NCBI GenBank assembly: GCA_033763335.1 | Contig: JANRKU010000161.1 | Span: 1-64,000, forward strand | DNA: 64,000 nt | Origin: GCA-2794515 sp033763335 | GTDB taxonomy: Bacteria; Chloroflexota; Anaerolineae; Aggregatilineales; Phototrophicaceae | Direction: 5' to 3' | In this document: one piece after another, positions 8,028 to 17,444 of the stretch | Numbering within the stretch: the stretch's first letter is position 1 | How the letters are laid out: each line of letters begins with the position of its first letter | Made by a program: the position numbers and the translations under genes | The notes under the pieces: generated by a model | Database searches by the model: none | Seen by the model: only the letters and a program-made list of their open reading frames with translations | What the model was told of the DNA's origin: nothing

Positions 8028-9019
8028 GCGGATGTCTCTTTTGGTGAGGCAAAGATATGCTCAATCACATCTTCAATGGGTGGTTCTTGAATACTGACAT
8101 CCAATACCGACCATTCACTGAGTAATTTGCTAATCATGGCACTCGTATTTTGTTTGGGGATTTTGAGGCGGATTTGCCCATCTTCATAACCCAACACCTC
8201 GCCATAGACCTTAAAGGCATCGGTGTTTTCTGGTGGATTTTCGAGCGTGGCGCTGATGGTCTTATCGGCGCTGAATTGGTGAGCGAGTTGCGATAATTCG
8301 CCATCAAAAATCAATTTTCCATGATGAATAATAATGACCCGTTTGCAGAGTGCTTCAATATCCGCCATATAGTGACTGGTGAGCAATACGGTTGCACCAT
8401 ATTTAGCATTGTAATCTTTGATGAATGCCCGTATACGCCGTTGCGAGGTCACATCGAGTCCAAGAGTAGGCTCATCTAAAAATAACACTTTGGGGCGATG
8501 GAGCAGGGCGGCGGCAATTTCGCATTTCATCCGCTCTCCCAAAGATAAATTGCGGACGGGCTTGGTGATGATGGGGGCAAGTTCCAATAAGTCTACCAGT
8601 TCATCGCGGGTGCGCTTAAAGTCGTCTGGATTGAGCCGATAGACCACACGATTGAGGTCAAAAGAATCGGTGGCGGGAATATCCCATATCAACTGATTGC
8701 GTTGCCCCATCACTAGCGTCATTTGTGATAAATAGGCGCGTTCTCGTTTATAGGGGGTAAATCCCAATACTTGCCCAACGCCTGCTGTGGGATGTAATAA
8801 CCCAGAGAGCATTTTGAGTGTGGTGGTTTTGCCTGCACCATTGGGTCCCAAAAACCCGACAATTTCGCCTGCTTCAATATCAAACGATACCTCATTAACG
8901 GCTTTGACATCGCGTTTTTTGCGATTAATCAAATTTTTGAGCGCGGCTTTTAACCCGCCTTCGCGGTCTGTGACGGAATAGGTTTTAGATAATTTTTCGA
9001 CATGCACAATGGGTGTCAT
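8024..9019 (-). CDS. ABC transporter ATP-binding protein (ABC-2 exporter)
   Basis: 331 aa. Walker A is GPNGAGKTTTLKML, the signature is the LSLGER variant (not LSGGQ), Walker B is VLFLDEPTLGLD and the switch His is in LLTSHYM. Residues after about 235 form the C-terminal extension seen in NatA/DrrA-like exporters. The gene heads the set with two ABC-2 permeases, so it powers export through that heterodimer. It starts 10 bp after the Uma2-family gene stop, suggesting read-through from uvrC-uma2. The stop codon lies within a palindromic repeat. Confidence 0.93.
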   Translation of the reverse strand: MTPIVHVEKLSKTYSVTDREGGLKAALKNLINRKKRDVKAVNEVSFDIEAGEIVGFLGPNGAGKTTTLKMLSGLLHPTAGVGQVLGFTPYKRERAYLSQMTLVMGQRNQLIWDIPATDSFDLNRVVYRLNPDDFKRTRDELVDLLELAPIITKPVRNLSLGERMKCEIAAALLHRPKVLFLDEPTLGLDVTSQRRIRAFIKDYNAKYGATVLLTSHYMADIEALCKRVIIIHHGKLIFDGELSQLAHQFSADKTISATLENPPENTDAFKVYGEVLGYEDGQIRLKIPKQNTSAMISKLLSEWSVLDVSIQEPPIEDVIEHIFASPKETSA

Positions 9020-9029
9020 ATATCTCTTC

Positions 9030-9617
9030 TCATGCCCATACTTTATTGAGTTCTAGCGCAAAATTGGGTAATAATGCCTCTGCGGTAATTGTGCCATCTG
9101 TGCCAAAGCGTTGTGGACGCATGGCATCGGCACTGTAGACCAATGCACCGCGATTCATGGGGTCAATGAGCCACACCATCTTGACACCATTATCTAAATC
9201 TAAATTGGTTTTATCTTGAATATCTAAAATTTGGTCGGTGGGCGAGAGGATTTCAATGACCAAATCGGGGATAATTGCCAGTGGTAGGCTCTTATTAACA
9301 ACAGTTGCCAGATATTCTTCGATGCGGGTTTTCTCATAAAACATGATATCTGGTACCCGCGAGTTTCGTACCCAATCGGGGCGCTCCTCAGAAATAAATG
9401 TCATTTCCTGATAAACCTCCCCTAATCCATATTGTGTGACAAATGTATCTAATAAACGAAAAATCATGCGTAAAACAACACCATGTAAATAACCAGTTGG
9501 CATTTTATCCAGTCTCTTTCCGTTAATTAGTTCAAAAGGTTGTTGATGGCTTTGGTGTAAAAAATCATCCAAAGACATGCCTTCGTACAAATCGGGTTTG
9601 GGGTGGTCGGTTATCAT
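9030..9617 (-). CDS. Uma2-family (DUF820) restriction-endonuclease-fold protein
   Basis: 195 aa from the ATG at 9617, which has AAAGGA 8 bp upstream; a longer frame reaching 9689 lacks such a site. The Uma2/DUF820 pattern is visible: ELINGKRLDKMP (first acidic residue), VPDIMFYEKTR (PD), PDLVIEILSPTDQ (the ExK/EVLSP-type catalytic core) and MVWLIDPMNRGALVY. The family has a PD-(D/E)xK fold and is abundant in Chloroflexota and Cyanobacteria. Its biological role is unsettled. The gene sits between uvrC and the ABC ATPase gene. Confidence 0.88.
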   Translation of the reverse strand: MITDHPKPDLYEGMSLDDFLHQSHQQPFELINGKRLDKMPTGYLHGVVLRMIFRLLDTFVTQYGLGEVYQEMTFISEERPDWVRNSRVPDIMFYEKTRIEEYLATVVNKSLPLAIIPDLVIEILSPTDQILDIQDKTNLDLDNGVKMVWLIDPMNRGALVYSADAMRPQRFGTDGTITAEALLPNFALELNKVWA

Positions 9618-9708
9618 GTAGGTATTCCTTTTATCGTGGACTTGCGCCTTTACGAACATTTTTGGGGTTTTGATGTACCCCTCTAGCATATTTTATCATA
9701 TAAGACTT

Positions 9709-11592
9709 TTATAGCAGTTCTTTGATACTTTCTGCCAAGACCAAATTAATACCCTTGACCTTCATCAATTCTTCCACAGGGGCGGATTTGATGGCATCTA
9801 TGGAATTGCTAAAGGCTTTGAGCAATTCCTTGCGCTTTTTTGGACCAATACCCGGAATTTGCTCTAGTCGGCTCGCCATGCCGATTTTTCCGCGCCGTTG
9901 CCGATGGCTGGTGATGGCGAAGCGATGCGCCTCGTCCCGAATCCGTTGCACCAAATATAAGGCGGGGCTGGTGCGTGATAGGACAATGGATGAAGGGTTA
10001 TTGGGCAAATATATTTCTTCAAATTGTTTTGCCAGTGATGCCACAGGCACGCGCTCGGTGAGGTCAAATTGTGCCAGCACCTCCACCGCCACGCCCAATT
10101 GTCCTTTGCCACCATCTATGAGGAGTAAATCGGGCAATAAGCGCCATGTTTCATCACGGTCATCTTGCCCCGGTTGCAAAAGAGTGGGATTTTGCAAAGT
10201 ATCCGCATACCGTTGAAAACGGCGGGTGAGTGCCTCGCGCATAGATTGATAATCATCACTGCCTTTATGCTTGACGGTACGGATGTTAAAACGGCGATAC
10301 TCGCTCTTTTTTGCCACACCGCGCACAAACATCACCCGACTAGCGACAATGGCTGTGCCTTGTGTGGTGCTAATGTCGTAGCACTCAATCCGATTTGGCA
10401 CGCGGGGCAGGTTGAGGGCATGTTGTAGGGCGGCGAGTGCCTCTTCTTGTTTGACACTATCAGCTTCGTATTGGGCTTTCATCATCCGCATAGCATCGGT
10501 GGCGTTTTCGTGCGCCATTTTAAGCAGATTGCGCTTATCACCTCGTTGTGGGACGGTGATTTGTACCTTGCTGGTGTTGCGTTTATCACTGAGCCACCGC
10601 TCAATGATTTTTGCCTCTTCGACCTCATTGGGCAAAATAATTTCGTTGGGGACTTCTTCGACATCGGTATAAAATTGGGTGATGAATTGGCTGAGGATAT
10701 TTTCATCGGTTTCATCTTCGGAATTATCCAATTTGCGCGTATCACTGCCGATGAGCTTGCCGTTGCGGATGAATAAAATTTGCACCACTGCCTCGTTATT
10801 ATCCCGCGCAATTGCAATGACATCTTGGTCGGTCATGGCAGGACTCACGGCACGATGCGAGAGTGTGATGAATTCGATTGCTTTTAATTGGTCACGTAAA
10901 GCGGCGGCACGCTCAAATTTGAGTTCTTCAGAGGCGAGCATCATTTCATCGCTCAATTTTTTGACCACCCCTTCCGATTTGCCACCCAATACATCCATAA
11001 AATCTTGAATCATTGCCCGATACGCCTCTTTTGTCACACGCCCAATACATGGAGCATTGCATAAGGCAATATCGGCAAACAAGCACGCTCGTTCATCTTT
11101 GCCTGTAATTTCGCGGTCACAGGTCAGATAGGGGAAGGCTTTTCGCAGGGTGCGGAGTGTTTCTTGAACCGCCCACATCGCAGAATAGGGTCCAAAATAA
11201 CGACTGCCATCTTTAACGATGCGCCGTGTGGTTTCTACTTTGGGATAATCATCTTGCCATGTGATGCGAATATACGGATAGCGTTTATCATCTTTGAGCA
11301 TAATATTGAAGCGGGGTTTATGCAGTTTGATGAGGTTTTCTTCGGTGATGAGCGCATGAACTTCGCTTTCGGTGATGATATAGTCTATATCTGCCACTAA
11401 ACTCCGCATTTTGAGCGTTTTGGGGTCGTTTTCTGGGGCGCTGGTGAAATAACTCCGTACACGGTGGCGCAGACGCTTGGCTTTGCCAATATAAATAATT
11501 TTGCCCTCTTTGTCTTTCATGATGTAGCAACCGGGCTTGGTGGGCAAATTCTTGAGGATGGTCTGGATATGAGGGGGTGGGATAAATACCAT
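9709..11592 (-). CDS. uvrC: Excinuclease ABC subunit C
   Basis: 627 aa from the ATG at 11592; a GTG 18 bp further upstream is possible. The domains in order are a GIY-YIG nuclease (KPGCYIMKDKEGKIIYIGKA), a UVR/UvrB-binding motif near residue 205 (ASEELKFERAAALRDQL), an RNase H-like 3' nuclease (IECYDISTTQGTAIVASRV) and C-terminal helix-hairpin-helix (LEQIPGIGPKKRKELL). It makes both incisions around bulky lesions in nucleotide excision repair. Length and all domains are normal. It is the first gene of a co-directional minus-strand run towards proA and is divergent from proB. Confidence 0.97.
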   Translation of the reverse strand: MVFIPPPHIQTILKNLPTKPGCYIMKDKEGKIIYIGKAKRLRHRVRSYFTSAPENDPKTLKMRSLVADIDYIITESEVHALITEENLIKLHKPRFNIMLKDDKRYPYIRITWQDDYPKVETTRRIVKDGSRYFGPYSAMWAVQETLRTLRKAFPYLTCDREITGKDERACLFADIALCNAPCIGRVTKEAYRAMIQDFMDVLGGKSEGVVKKLSDEMMLASEELKFERAAALRDQLKAIEFITLSHRAVSPAMTDQDVIAIARDNNEAVVQILFIRNGKLIGSDTRKLDNSEDETDENILSQFITQFYTDVEEVPNEIILPNEVEEAKIIERWLSDKRNTSKVQITVPQRGDKRNLLKMAHENATDAMRMMKAQYEADSVKQEEALAALQHALNLPRVPNRIECYDISTTQGTAIVASRVMFVRGVAKKSEYRRFNIRTVKHKGSDDYQSMREALTRRFQRYADTLQNPTLLQPGQDDRDETWRLLPDLLLIDGGKGQLGVAVEVLAQFDLTERVPVASLAKQFEEIYLPNNPSSIVLSRTSPALYLVQRIRDEAHRFAITSHRQRRGKIGMASRLEQIPGIGPKKRKELLKAFSNSIDAIKSAPVEELMKVKGINLVLAESIKELL

Positions 11593-11700
11593 AAAATTAT
11601 CTCTATTCACTGGGCAGATGCGCCCCTACCTACAATTCTCTAACTCGTTCTATTATAATCAAAATAGATGTTCTAATGCAATTTTTTGGGATGGACAAAT

Positions 11701-12801
11701 ATGACTCGTATCGTCATCAAGGTCGGCACAAGCACGCTCACGGGTGGCACACCCCGTTTACATCGCCAACGGATTTTGGAATTGGTCGGGCAGTTGGCGC
11801 AGTTATATCAAGCAGGGCATGAGGTGATTTTGGTCAGCTCTGGCGCACAAGCGGCAGGACGTGAACGCCTCAATTTTCCCGATTATGGCTCATCTGTCCC
11901 CGCAAAACAGATGCTATCGGCGGTTGGGCAGGGACGGCTGATGAATTTATATAGCCAATTATTCGATTTATACGACATCACCGTGGCACAAGTGCTACTT
12001 ACCCGTGATGATTTGAGTGAGCGCGGGCGCTACCTCAATGCACGGGATACATTGGGGATGTTGCTCCAAGAACGCATTATCCCTATCATCAACGAAAATG
12101 ATACAGTTGCCACCAATGAAATTCGGGTGGGCGATAACGATAATTTATCGGCAATGGTGGCGAGTGTGCTAGAAGCCGATTGTTTAGTCATCCTCACCGA
12201 CCAAAAAGGCTTATTCACCGCCGACCCGCGCAAAGACCCATCGGCGCAACTCATAGGGGAAGTGACGCGCATAGATGAAAATACTTTTGCCATTGCGGGC
12301 GGGGCGGGGAGCAAAATGGGGACAGGCGGTATGACCACCAAAATTGAGGCGGCACAACTCGCAACCCGTAGCGGGGTGACGACTATTATCGCATCGGGCA
12401 ATGAGCCGAGTGTGCTATTGCGCTTATTCATCCAAAAAGAAGCGATTGGCACGCGCTTTTTGCCCACCAGCACCCATTTGGAGGGGCGCAAACGCTGGAT
12501 GCTCACCGATAGACCACAAGGGACGATTATCGTGGATGGTGGGGCGGGGCAGGCATTGGTTAAGCGTGGTGCGAGTTTATTGCCTGTGGGGATGATAAAA
12601 ACGGTTGGTGATTTTTTGCGCGGGGAGGTGTTGCGGATATGCGACCCAGAGGGCAAAGAATTGGCGCGTGGGCTTGCCAATTATGATAGCCCCGATATGC
12701 AAAAATTATGCCGTGTCAAATCATCGCAAATCCCAGAATTATTGGGGTATACCTATGGCGATTATGTGGTGCATCGCAATGATATGGTGATTTTACAATG
12801 A
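11701..12801 (+). CDS. proB: Glutamate 5-kinase with PUA domain (proline biosynthesis)
   Basis: 366 aa from the ATG at 11701, preceded by GGGATGG; a TTG 15 bp upstream is the alternative. The amino-acid kinase fold is clear (RIVIKVGTSTLT, VSSGAQAAGRERL, INENDTVATNE, GTGGMTTKIEAAQLA). The C-terminal ~90 residues are a PUA domain (GTIIVDGGAGQALVKRGASLL), as in E. coli ProB. It phosphorylates glutamate, the feedback-controlled first step of proline synthesis; proA nearby does the second. A TATAAT at about 11653 may be its -10 box. Confidence 0.97.
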   Translation: MTRIVIKVGTSTLTGGTPRLHRQRILELVGQLAQLYQAGHEVILVSSGAQAAGRERLNFPDYGSSVPAKQMLSAVGQGRLMNLYSQLFDLYDITVAQVLLTRDDLSERGRYLNARDTLGMLLQERIIPIINENDTVATNEIRVGDNDNLSAMVASVLEADCLVILTDQKGLFTADPRKDPSAQLIGEVTRIDENTFAIAGGAGSKMGTGGMTTKIEAAQLATRSGVTTIIASGNEPSVLLRLFIQKEAIGTRFLPTSTHLEGRKRWMLTDRPQGTIIVDGGAGQALVKRGASLLPVGMIKTVGDFLRGEVLRICDPEGKELARGLANYDSPDMQKLCRVKSSQIPELLGYTYGDYVVHRNDMVILQ

Positions 12802-12806
12802 TAACA

Positions 12807-12826
12807 GGGGCATGAAGCCATGCCCC
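12807..12826. terminator. Palindrome between convergent proB and exported-protein gene
   Basis: GGGGCATG and CATGCCCC form a perfect 8-bp stem around a 4-nt loop, directly after the proB stop. A weak T-rich tract follows. It may serve as a terminator for proB; it also resembles the GGGC...GCCC palindromes of this genome. Confidence 0.5.
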
Positions 12827-12839
12827 TATATCATCTATT

Positions 12840-13730
12840 TTATTCTTCTTCTGGCGCGGTGATTTCGAGTGGGAAATTAAAATCAGTGTAGGAGACGATT
12901 GAACTAGATGATTGAACCAATTGCAGTGCTAACCCAGAGACGGTAATTTCGGCATCTATGGTCATGATGGCTTCAATACGGATAACTTGCTCATCGAGCA
13001 AATAGACGGTTACATCAAAGCCCGCCCCTTGTGCCATCTGAGCGAGTAAATCTTCCATATCTATGCCGAGTTGTTCAAATCCACTGAACAGAGATGCCAT
13101 ATCAGCAGAATTAAAGGCGGCTTCGGCATTAATATCTAAAGCATAAGCCATTGTTCCTTCTGGCAATTTCAATTCAGGGTCAACCTCAACTGATTTAAAA
13201 CTATTTACGGTGGTGTCATCAAGAGGGTATAGGAGGGGCTTATTGAATGTGTTGAGAAGGTTGTCTAGGTTGAGGAGTGCCAAGGCTTCGACGCTATCGC
13301 CATCTTCGGTTAAATTAATCCACCCATCGGGATAAATTCCGACCAAAGCACCGGTCGTCTCTGAGACCTTCATATAGAGGATTTCATCCACATAAATCAT
13401 CTCCATGAGCATTGAACCTTCGGTGGTGGTACCCATAGAATTGGCAGTAAGTGTTTGATTGAGTTGTGAAGTTAAGCCTATTAGTTGTGTATCTTCAAAT
13501 TGCATTTCGCCAGTGATGTCTTGGACGATGGTTTGTTCAATAACTGAGCCAGAGAAGGTGATGGTCTGGTCTACGATAGTTTCGCCTTCCATACGGATAC
13601 TATCATTTTTATATAAGGCGGCAAACGCATTTTCGATGTCGTCTATGGTGATGTCATCTTCTGATTGGGCAAAGACCGATAGCGGTAAGGCAAGCACGAT
13701 AAGTAACAAAACGCGCACAACATATTTCAT
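12840..13730 (-). CDS. Exported protein of unknown function
   Basis: 296 aa from the ATG at 13730, which has GAGGAG upstream and begins directly with a signal peptide (KYVVRVLLLIVLALPLSVFA, cleavage after AQ likely). A longer frame upstream is unlikely to be coding. The mature part is acidic, with alternating strand patterns (GSVIEQTIVQDITGEMQF, MEMIYVDEILYMKV) and a final beta segment. This is reminiscent of LolA/LppX-like or DUF6612-type half-barrel proteins, but I cannot assign it firmly. There is no lipobox Cys. It is last in a minus-strand run of three exported proteins (TolB-like, LysM, this) and likely acts outside the membrane. Confidence 0.75.
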   Translation of the reverse strand: MKYVVRVLLLIVLALPLSVFAQSEDDITIDDIENAFAALYKNDSIRMEGETIVDQTITFSGSVIEQTIVQDITGEMQFEDTQLIGLTSQLNQTLTANSMGTTTEGSMLMEMIYVDEILYMKVSETTGALVGIYPDGWINLTEDGDSVEALALLNLDNLLNTFNKPLLYPLDDTTVNSFKSVEVDPELKLPEGTMAYALDINAEAAFNSADMASLFSGFEQLGIDMEDLLAQMAQGAGFDVTVYLLDEQVIRIEAIMTIDAEITVSGLALQLVQSSSSIVSYTDFNFPLEITAPEEE

Positions 13731-13758
13731 GAAAAATTTACTCCTCATTTGAACTATA

Positions 13759-13782
13759 GAGGCGGTAAAGTCTACCGCCCCT
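13759..13782. repeat. Intergenic palindrome (GGCGGTA...TACCGCC)
   Basis: A perfect 7-bp stem GGCGGTA/TACCGCC (13761-13767/13773-13779) with a 5-nt loop, in the 59-bp gap between the LysM gene stop and the next exported-protein start. It is part of the GTAGGGCGG-type palindrome family. Confidence 0.6.
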
Positions 13783-13789
13783 GATGGTC

Positions 13790-14434
13790 TCACCGTCCGG
13801 GGATACGCAATGGCATTCCCGAATAAATGTGATTCAGATTCAAAATGCCATTGGCACGGGCGATTGTCCACATATCTATGCCAAAATATCGCGCAATAGA
13901 GGACAGATTATCGCCTGCAAGGACATAATAATAGCCATTAACCACGGTTCGCACGGTGATGACGGGTCGTGGGGTGACAACGGCAGGTGGGCGAACAACG
14001 GCGGGTTGTGCAGGTGTTAGCACACCCCCTTGTGCGGGTAATTGCAATATCTGACCAACCAGTAAGCGCGAGCTGGTGGTCAAGCCATTGGCTTGTGCTA
14101 ATGCCGCGACAGTGGTGTTATAACGGTTTGCAACCGATGTGAGGCTATCATTTGGTTGGACAGTATATGTCCTCACGGTTTGATTAACATTGGTGCCGGG
14201 TGCGGGGATGACGAGGCGTTGTCCCACATAAATGAGGTTGGGATTGGCGAGGGCATTGCGGGCGGCAATCGCTTGCCATGTGGTGTTATAGGTGGTGGCA
14301 ATGGTGCGGAGGGTATCACCTTGACGCACGACATGAATTCGCTCACCTGCGCCGATGGTTTGGGCGCTGACAGTTTGTACCACCAGCATTGAAATAAATA
14401 CGACAATTACCATAAGTCCAAGACGTTTTATCAT
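13790..14434 (-). CDS. Exported triple-LysM protein
   Basis: 214 aa from the ATG at 14434, preceded by GGAG at 6 bp; another ATG 12 bp upstream is less well placed. A signal peptide (residues 1-24, ending VQTVSAQ) is followed by three LysM modules: about 34-77 (HVVRQGDTLRTIATTYN), 87-130 (YTVQPNDSLTSVANRYN) and 165-214 (YYVLAGDNLSSIARYFG). A Pro/Val-rich linker separates the second and third. LysM binds N-acetylglucosamine-containing glycans, so it is probably a peptidoglycan-associated extracytoplasmic protein. No catalytic domain is present. It starts 16 bp after the TolB-like lipoprotein gene stop. Confidence 0.92.
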   Translation of the reverse strand: MIKRLGLMVIVVFISMLVVQTVSAQTIGAGERIHVVRQGDTLRTIATTYNTTWQAIAARNALANPNLIYVGQRLVIPAPGTNVNQTVRTYTVQPNDSLTSVANRYNTTVAALAQANGLTTSSRLLVGQILQLPAQGGVLTPAQPAVVRPPAVVTPRPVITVRTVVNGYYYVLAGDNLSSIARYFGIDMWTIARANGILNLNHIYSGMPLRIPGR

Positions 14435-14449
14435 AAAATGCTCCATTCT

Positions 14450-15682
14450 CTATTGATTAACCCAAACAAAATCCCCAATTTTCCCTTCTGTCACAAAGGT
14501 GATTTGGCGGGGGATGCCATTGGATAGTGGTGCAACGATTAATTGTGGGATGTCTGGCATGGTGCTATCCACGCCTAAATAGGCGACTTGTGTCTCATCG
14601 GGGCTAAAAATGGCATTTGGAAATGTAAAGGCATTGCTATCTACTGTCACACTCGTCCCTCCGCCCACTGGTGCAAGCACCACCCGATTTTCCAGCGATT
14701 GCAAGACACCTGTACCATCCTTTTTCCAGACAAATTTTTGGACATTAATCCGTTCTTGAAAAGCGGTAGTGATGGTGTCGAGCGTGGCGACATTCAAGCC
14801 GATAAAATTGCCTGTAGGGATGCCTTCAATGGGGTTGCCTGAATTTTGAATATAGGCGAGGATATTGGCTGTTGGGCTATAAGCGAGGTTAAAATCATTT
14901 CCAAAACCGATTGAAACCGATAGCGGACCCATGAGGATAAAATTGGACAGGTTGACGGCATAAATTTGCCCATCGCTAAAAAAGAGTGTCCCGCCATCGG
15001 CACTAAACGCCAAATCGCCCAAATTGGTGCTGTTACGGTCTATGACCAATTGTTGTTTATTGCCCACCGGACAGTCATTCGCGCCTTGCCACCCGACGGT
15101 ATAAATATCCATCGGGCTATTTTCGGCTTGGGATGCTGTAAAGCCCAATACTTGCCCATCGGCGCTCCATGTGAGGTTGCGAATATCGGCAAATCCCAAA
15201 CAGGATACTTGTTGTAAATATGTGCCTGTGCTGTTGGCTATCCATATTTCACGGGCGCTCCCATTTCCGGGTGCGACAAAGGCGATAATGTCGCCTTTGG
15301 GGGAGAGGGTGAGGTCATTTATTATTTTGCCTACACCAAACGTAATTATCAGTTCTTGACCTGTGCCATCATCATTAATACGGATGATGGAATCATCATT
15401 ATAGAGGAATAAAATTTTGCCCGTTTCGATAATTTCTGTGGGGGCAGGGGTGCGTGTGGGTGCTATGGTCTCGGTGGGGGTGGGTGTAAAGGTGGGGGGT
15501 AAAGGGCGTAACCCACTTTGTGCAGGTGTCTCTGTGATAGAAATTATTTCGGTTGCGACACTACTCACAGATGGTTCATCTGGTAAGACCACTCGTGTTG
15601 GCAAGGATTCTTCTTGTGTGGGCGAACATGCCACCAAAACCAGACACATGCTCATGATGACCATCTGAAGATACTTGAACAT
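14450..15682 (-). CDS. Lipoprotein with TolB-like beta-propeller
   Basis: 410 aa. The N-terminus is a lipoprotein signal with lipobox LVAC (Cys at residue 19). A Thr/Pro-rich linker follows (about 55-85, PPTFTPTPTETIAPTRTP), then a WD40-like/PD40 propeller with repeated motifs such as LSPKGDIIAFVA, LTWSADGQVLGFTA, LAFSADGGTLFFSD and FSPDETQVAYLG. It is probably a membrane-anchored surface or periplasm-facing binding protein; no catalytic activity is expected. AGGAA precedes the ATG. First gene of the minus-strand trio of exported proteins. Confidence 0.9.
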   Translation of the reverse strand: MFKYLQMVIMSMCLVLVACSPTQEESLPTRVVLPDEPSVSSVATEIISITETPAQSGLRPLPPTFTPTPTETIAPTRTPAPTEIIETGKILFLYNDDSIIRINDDGTGQELIITFGVGKIINDLTLSPKGDIIAFVAPGNGSAREIWIANSTGTYLQQVSCLGFADIRNLTWSADGQVLGFTASQAENSPMDIYTVGWQGANDCPVGNKQQLVIDRNSTNLGDLAFSADGGTLFFSDGQIYAVNLSNFILMGPLSVSIGFGNDFNLAYSPTANILAYIQNSGNPIEGIPTGNFIGLNVATLDTITTAFQERINVQKFVWKKDGTGVLQSLENRVVLAPVGGGTSVTVDSNAFTFPNAIFSPDETQVAYLGVDSTMPDIPQLIVAPLSNGIPRQITFVTEGKIGDFVWVNQ

Positions 15683-15741
15683 CGCAATTCCTATCGTGTT
15701 TGTGCTAAACTCATTTTTATTTTTCTATTATATTCTAAATT

Positions 15742-15798
15742 GGGCGGACATACGACCCATTTTCAAAAAATGGGTCTAGTACCGCCCTTACACTCGTA
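15742..15798. repeat. Composite palindrome in the lipoprotein/KDPG aldolase divergent gap
   Basis: GGGCGG ... CCGCCC arms enclose a second perfect inner stem (GACCCATTTT / AAAATGGGTC with a CAA loop), followed by TTACACTCGTAGGGG. It has the outer GGGCGG/CCGCCC plus inner-stem design of the elements near 20885 and 54912, but a different inner stem. The 171-bp gap holds nothing else I can recognise. Confidence 0.6.
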
Positions 15799-15853
15799 GG
15801 GGATGACTAGCAAAGCGGATGTCATCCCAAATAATGGTAAAGGATAACTTTTT

Positions 15854-16495
15854 ATGCTTCCGCAACACGTTTTAGACCGTTTGCTCACCGAAGCTGTTAT
15901 GGTAGGGATGCGCGGGAATTTTCCGCCAGCCGTTGCCTTACGTACTGCCGAAATTATGCGTGACTACAATATGACGATTTTTGAACTCACCCTCAATTCA
16001 GTACAACCCCTAGAGGCGATGACCGCGCTCAAAAAACAATGGGGTGATGGGGTGATTGCTGGCATGGGGACTGTCCTCACGGTTGATGATGCTGAACGTG
16101 CCATTGGAGCAGGCGCAGATTTTATCGTCTCGCCTGCATTTGTGCCGAGTGTGGTGGAATATGCCCAAAAAATGGGTGTATTTGTCGCACCAGGTGTCAT
16201 CACACCCACAGAGGCTGTGACGGCGTGGGCGATGGGCGTGACATTGCTCAAATTATTCCCCATCGGCGCACTTGGGTTAGATTATTTTAAGGCGATGTTT
16301 GCCCCACTGAATCATATCCGTTTTATGTGCAATGGCGCGGTAGATGGCGATAATATCCCCCAATTTATGAAAGCGGGGGCAGTCGCGGCAGGCATGGGCG
16401 GATGGCTCACAGGCGATGGTCAAATGCCAGAGGCGCTGATGCGGTCACGGGCGCAAACCATCCGTGAAGGTATAGCTGGTGTGCGGACGGTATAA
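15854..16495 (+). CDS. eda: KDPG/KHG aldolase
   Basis: 213 aa, normal length. It is a class I TIM-barrel aldolase: E44 in FELTLNS and Schiff-base K133 in TLLKLFPIG correspond to Glu45 and Lys133 of E. coli Eda; GMGTVL and SPAFVPSVVEYA are the other conserved strands. It cleaves 2-keto-3-deoxy-6-phosphogluconate (Entner-Doudoroff or uronate breakdown) and/or 4-hydroxy-2-oxoglutarate. The stop overlaps the rsmH start by one base (TAATG), so it is translationally coupled to the division cluster, an unusual partner. No other Entner-Doudoroff gene is in the window. Confidence 0.9.
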   Translation: MLPQHVLDRLLTEAVMVGMRGNFPPAVALRTAEIMRDYNMTIFELTLNSVQPLEAMTALKKQWGDGVIAGMGTVLTVDDAERAIGAGADFIVSPAFVPSVVEYAQKMGVFVAPGVITPTEAVTAWAMGVTLLKLFPIGALGLDYFKAMFAPLNHIRFMCNGAVDGDNIPQFMKAGAVAAGMGGWLTGDGQMPEALMRSRAQTIREGIAGVRTV

Positions 16496-17421
16496 TGGCG
16501 CATATCTCCGTTTTATTGGATGAAATTCTCACCCACCTAACCCCTTGTATTCACCCAGATGCGCGGGTCATTGATGGCACATTGGGCGCGGGTGGGCATA
16601 GCCATGCCTTGCTCATGGCAGGATTTCCACAGCTATTAGGGCTGGATTTAGACCCACAAGCCTTAGCATTGGCGCGAGAAAAACTCGCCCCATTTGGGGA
16701 ACGGGCGCAACTTCACCAAGCCAGTTATTTGGATATGACCGCACAAGCCAACTTGCTCGGTTGGGATTTTGTAGACGCGATTTTGCTCGATTTGGGCGTG
16801 TCATCTATGCAACTCGACACGGCGAGTCGTGGATTTGCCTTTATGCACGATGGTGATTTGGATATGCGGTTTAATCCACAAGATGACCAAAAAGCCACCG
16901 CCGCCGATATTGTGAATACATGGTCACAAGCCGATTTAGCCGATTTATTTTGGCGCTATGGTGAAGAAAAATATTCCCGCCCATTGGCAAAGACCATCAT
17001 CGAACACCGTCCTTATGCCACCACCAAGCAATTGGCAGGGGTTATAGAAGCCGCCACACCCAAAAAATATGTGAAGGGGGTTAAGCCCATTCACCCCGCT
17101 ACACGGATTTTTCAGGCATTGCGTATCGGTGTGAACGATGAATTGCGCGTCTTAGAAGCAACACTCCCGCGTGCCGTTGCCTTATTAAAACCCAAAGGCA
17201 GATTGGCTGTAATCAGTTTTCATAGCCTAGAAGACCGCATTGTGAAACAGATTTTTAAGGATATGAGCGAAGAAATTATCTCACCACCCGGTATGGTGCT
17301 ACAAGAAAAACGGGCTGTGGTACAATTAATCACAAGAAAACCGCTTGTCCCTAGCGAACAGGAACAAGCACAAAATCCGCGTAGTCGGAGCGCAAAATTG
17401 CGCGTGATAGAAAAAATATAA
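16495..17421 (+). CDS. rsmH: 16S rRNA (cytosine1402-N4)-methyltransferase
   Basis: 308 aa, normal for RsmH/MraW. The SAM-binding region VIDGTLGAGGHSHALL is followed by LLDLGVSSMQLDTASRGFAF and the C-terminal ISFHSLEDRIVKQIF motif. It methylates N4 of C1402 in the ribosomal P site. As in most bacteria it opens the dcw cluster, but mraZ is not upstream; eda takes that place with a 1-nt overlap. A palindromic repeat separates it from the ftsL-like gene. Confidence 0.97.
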   Translation: MAHISVLLDEILTHLTPCIHPDARVIDGTLGAGGHSHALLMAGFPQLLGLDLDPQALALAREKLAPFGERAQLHQASYLDMTAQANLLGWDFVDAILLDLGVSSMQLDTASRGFAFMHDGDLDMRFNPQDDQKATAADIVNTWSQADLADLFWRYGEEKYSRPLAKTIIEHRPYATTKQLAGVIEAATPKKYVKGVKPIHPATRIFQALRIGVNDELRVLEATLPRAVALLKPKGRLAVISFHSLEDRIVKQIFKDMSEEIISPPGMVLQEKRAVVQLITRKPLVPSEQEQAQNPRSRSAKLRVIEKI

Positions 17422-17444
17422 TTTGGCATAAATACATGAAGATA

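Noticed and set aside
12030..12680. 216-codon minus-strand ORF over proB
   Set aside because: Antisense of the conserved ProB kinase and PUA domains with no independent support.
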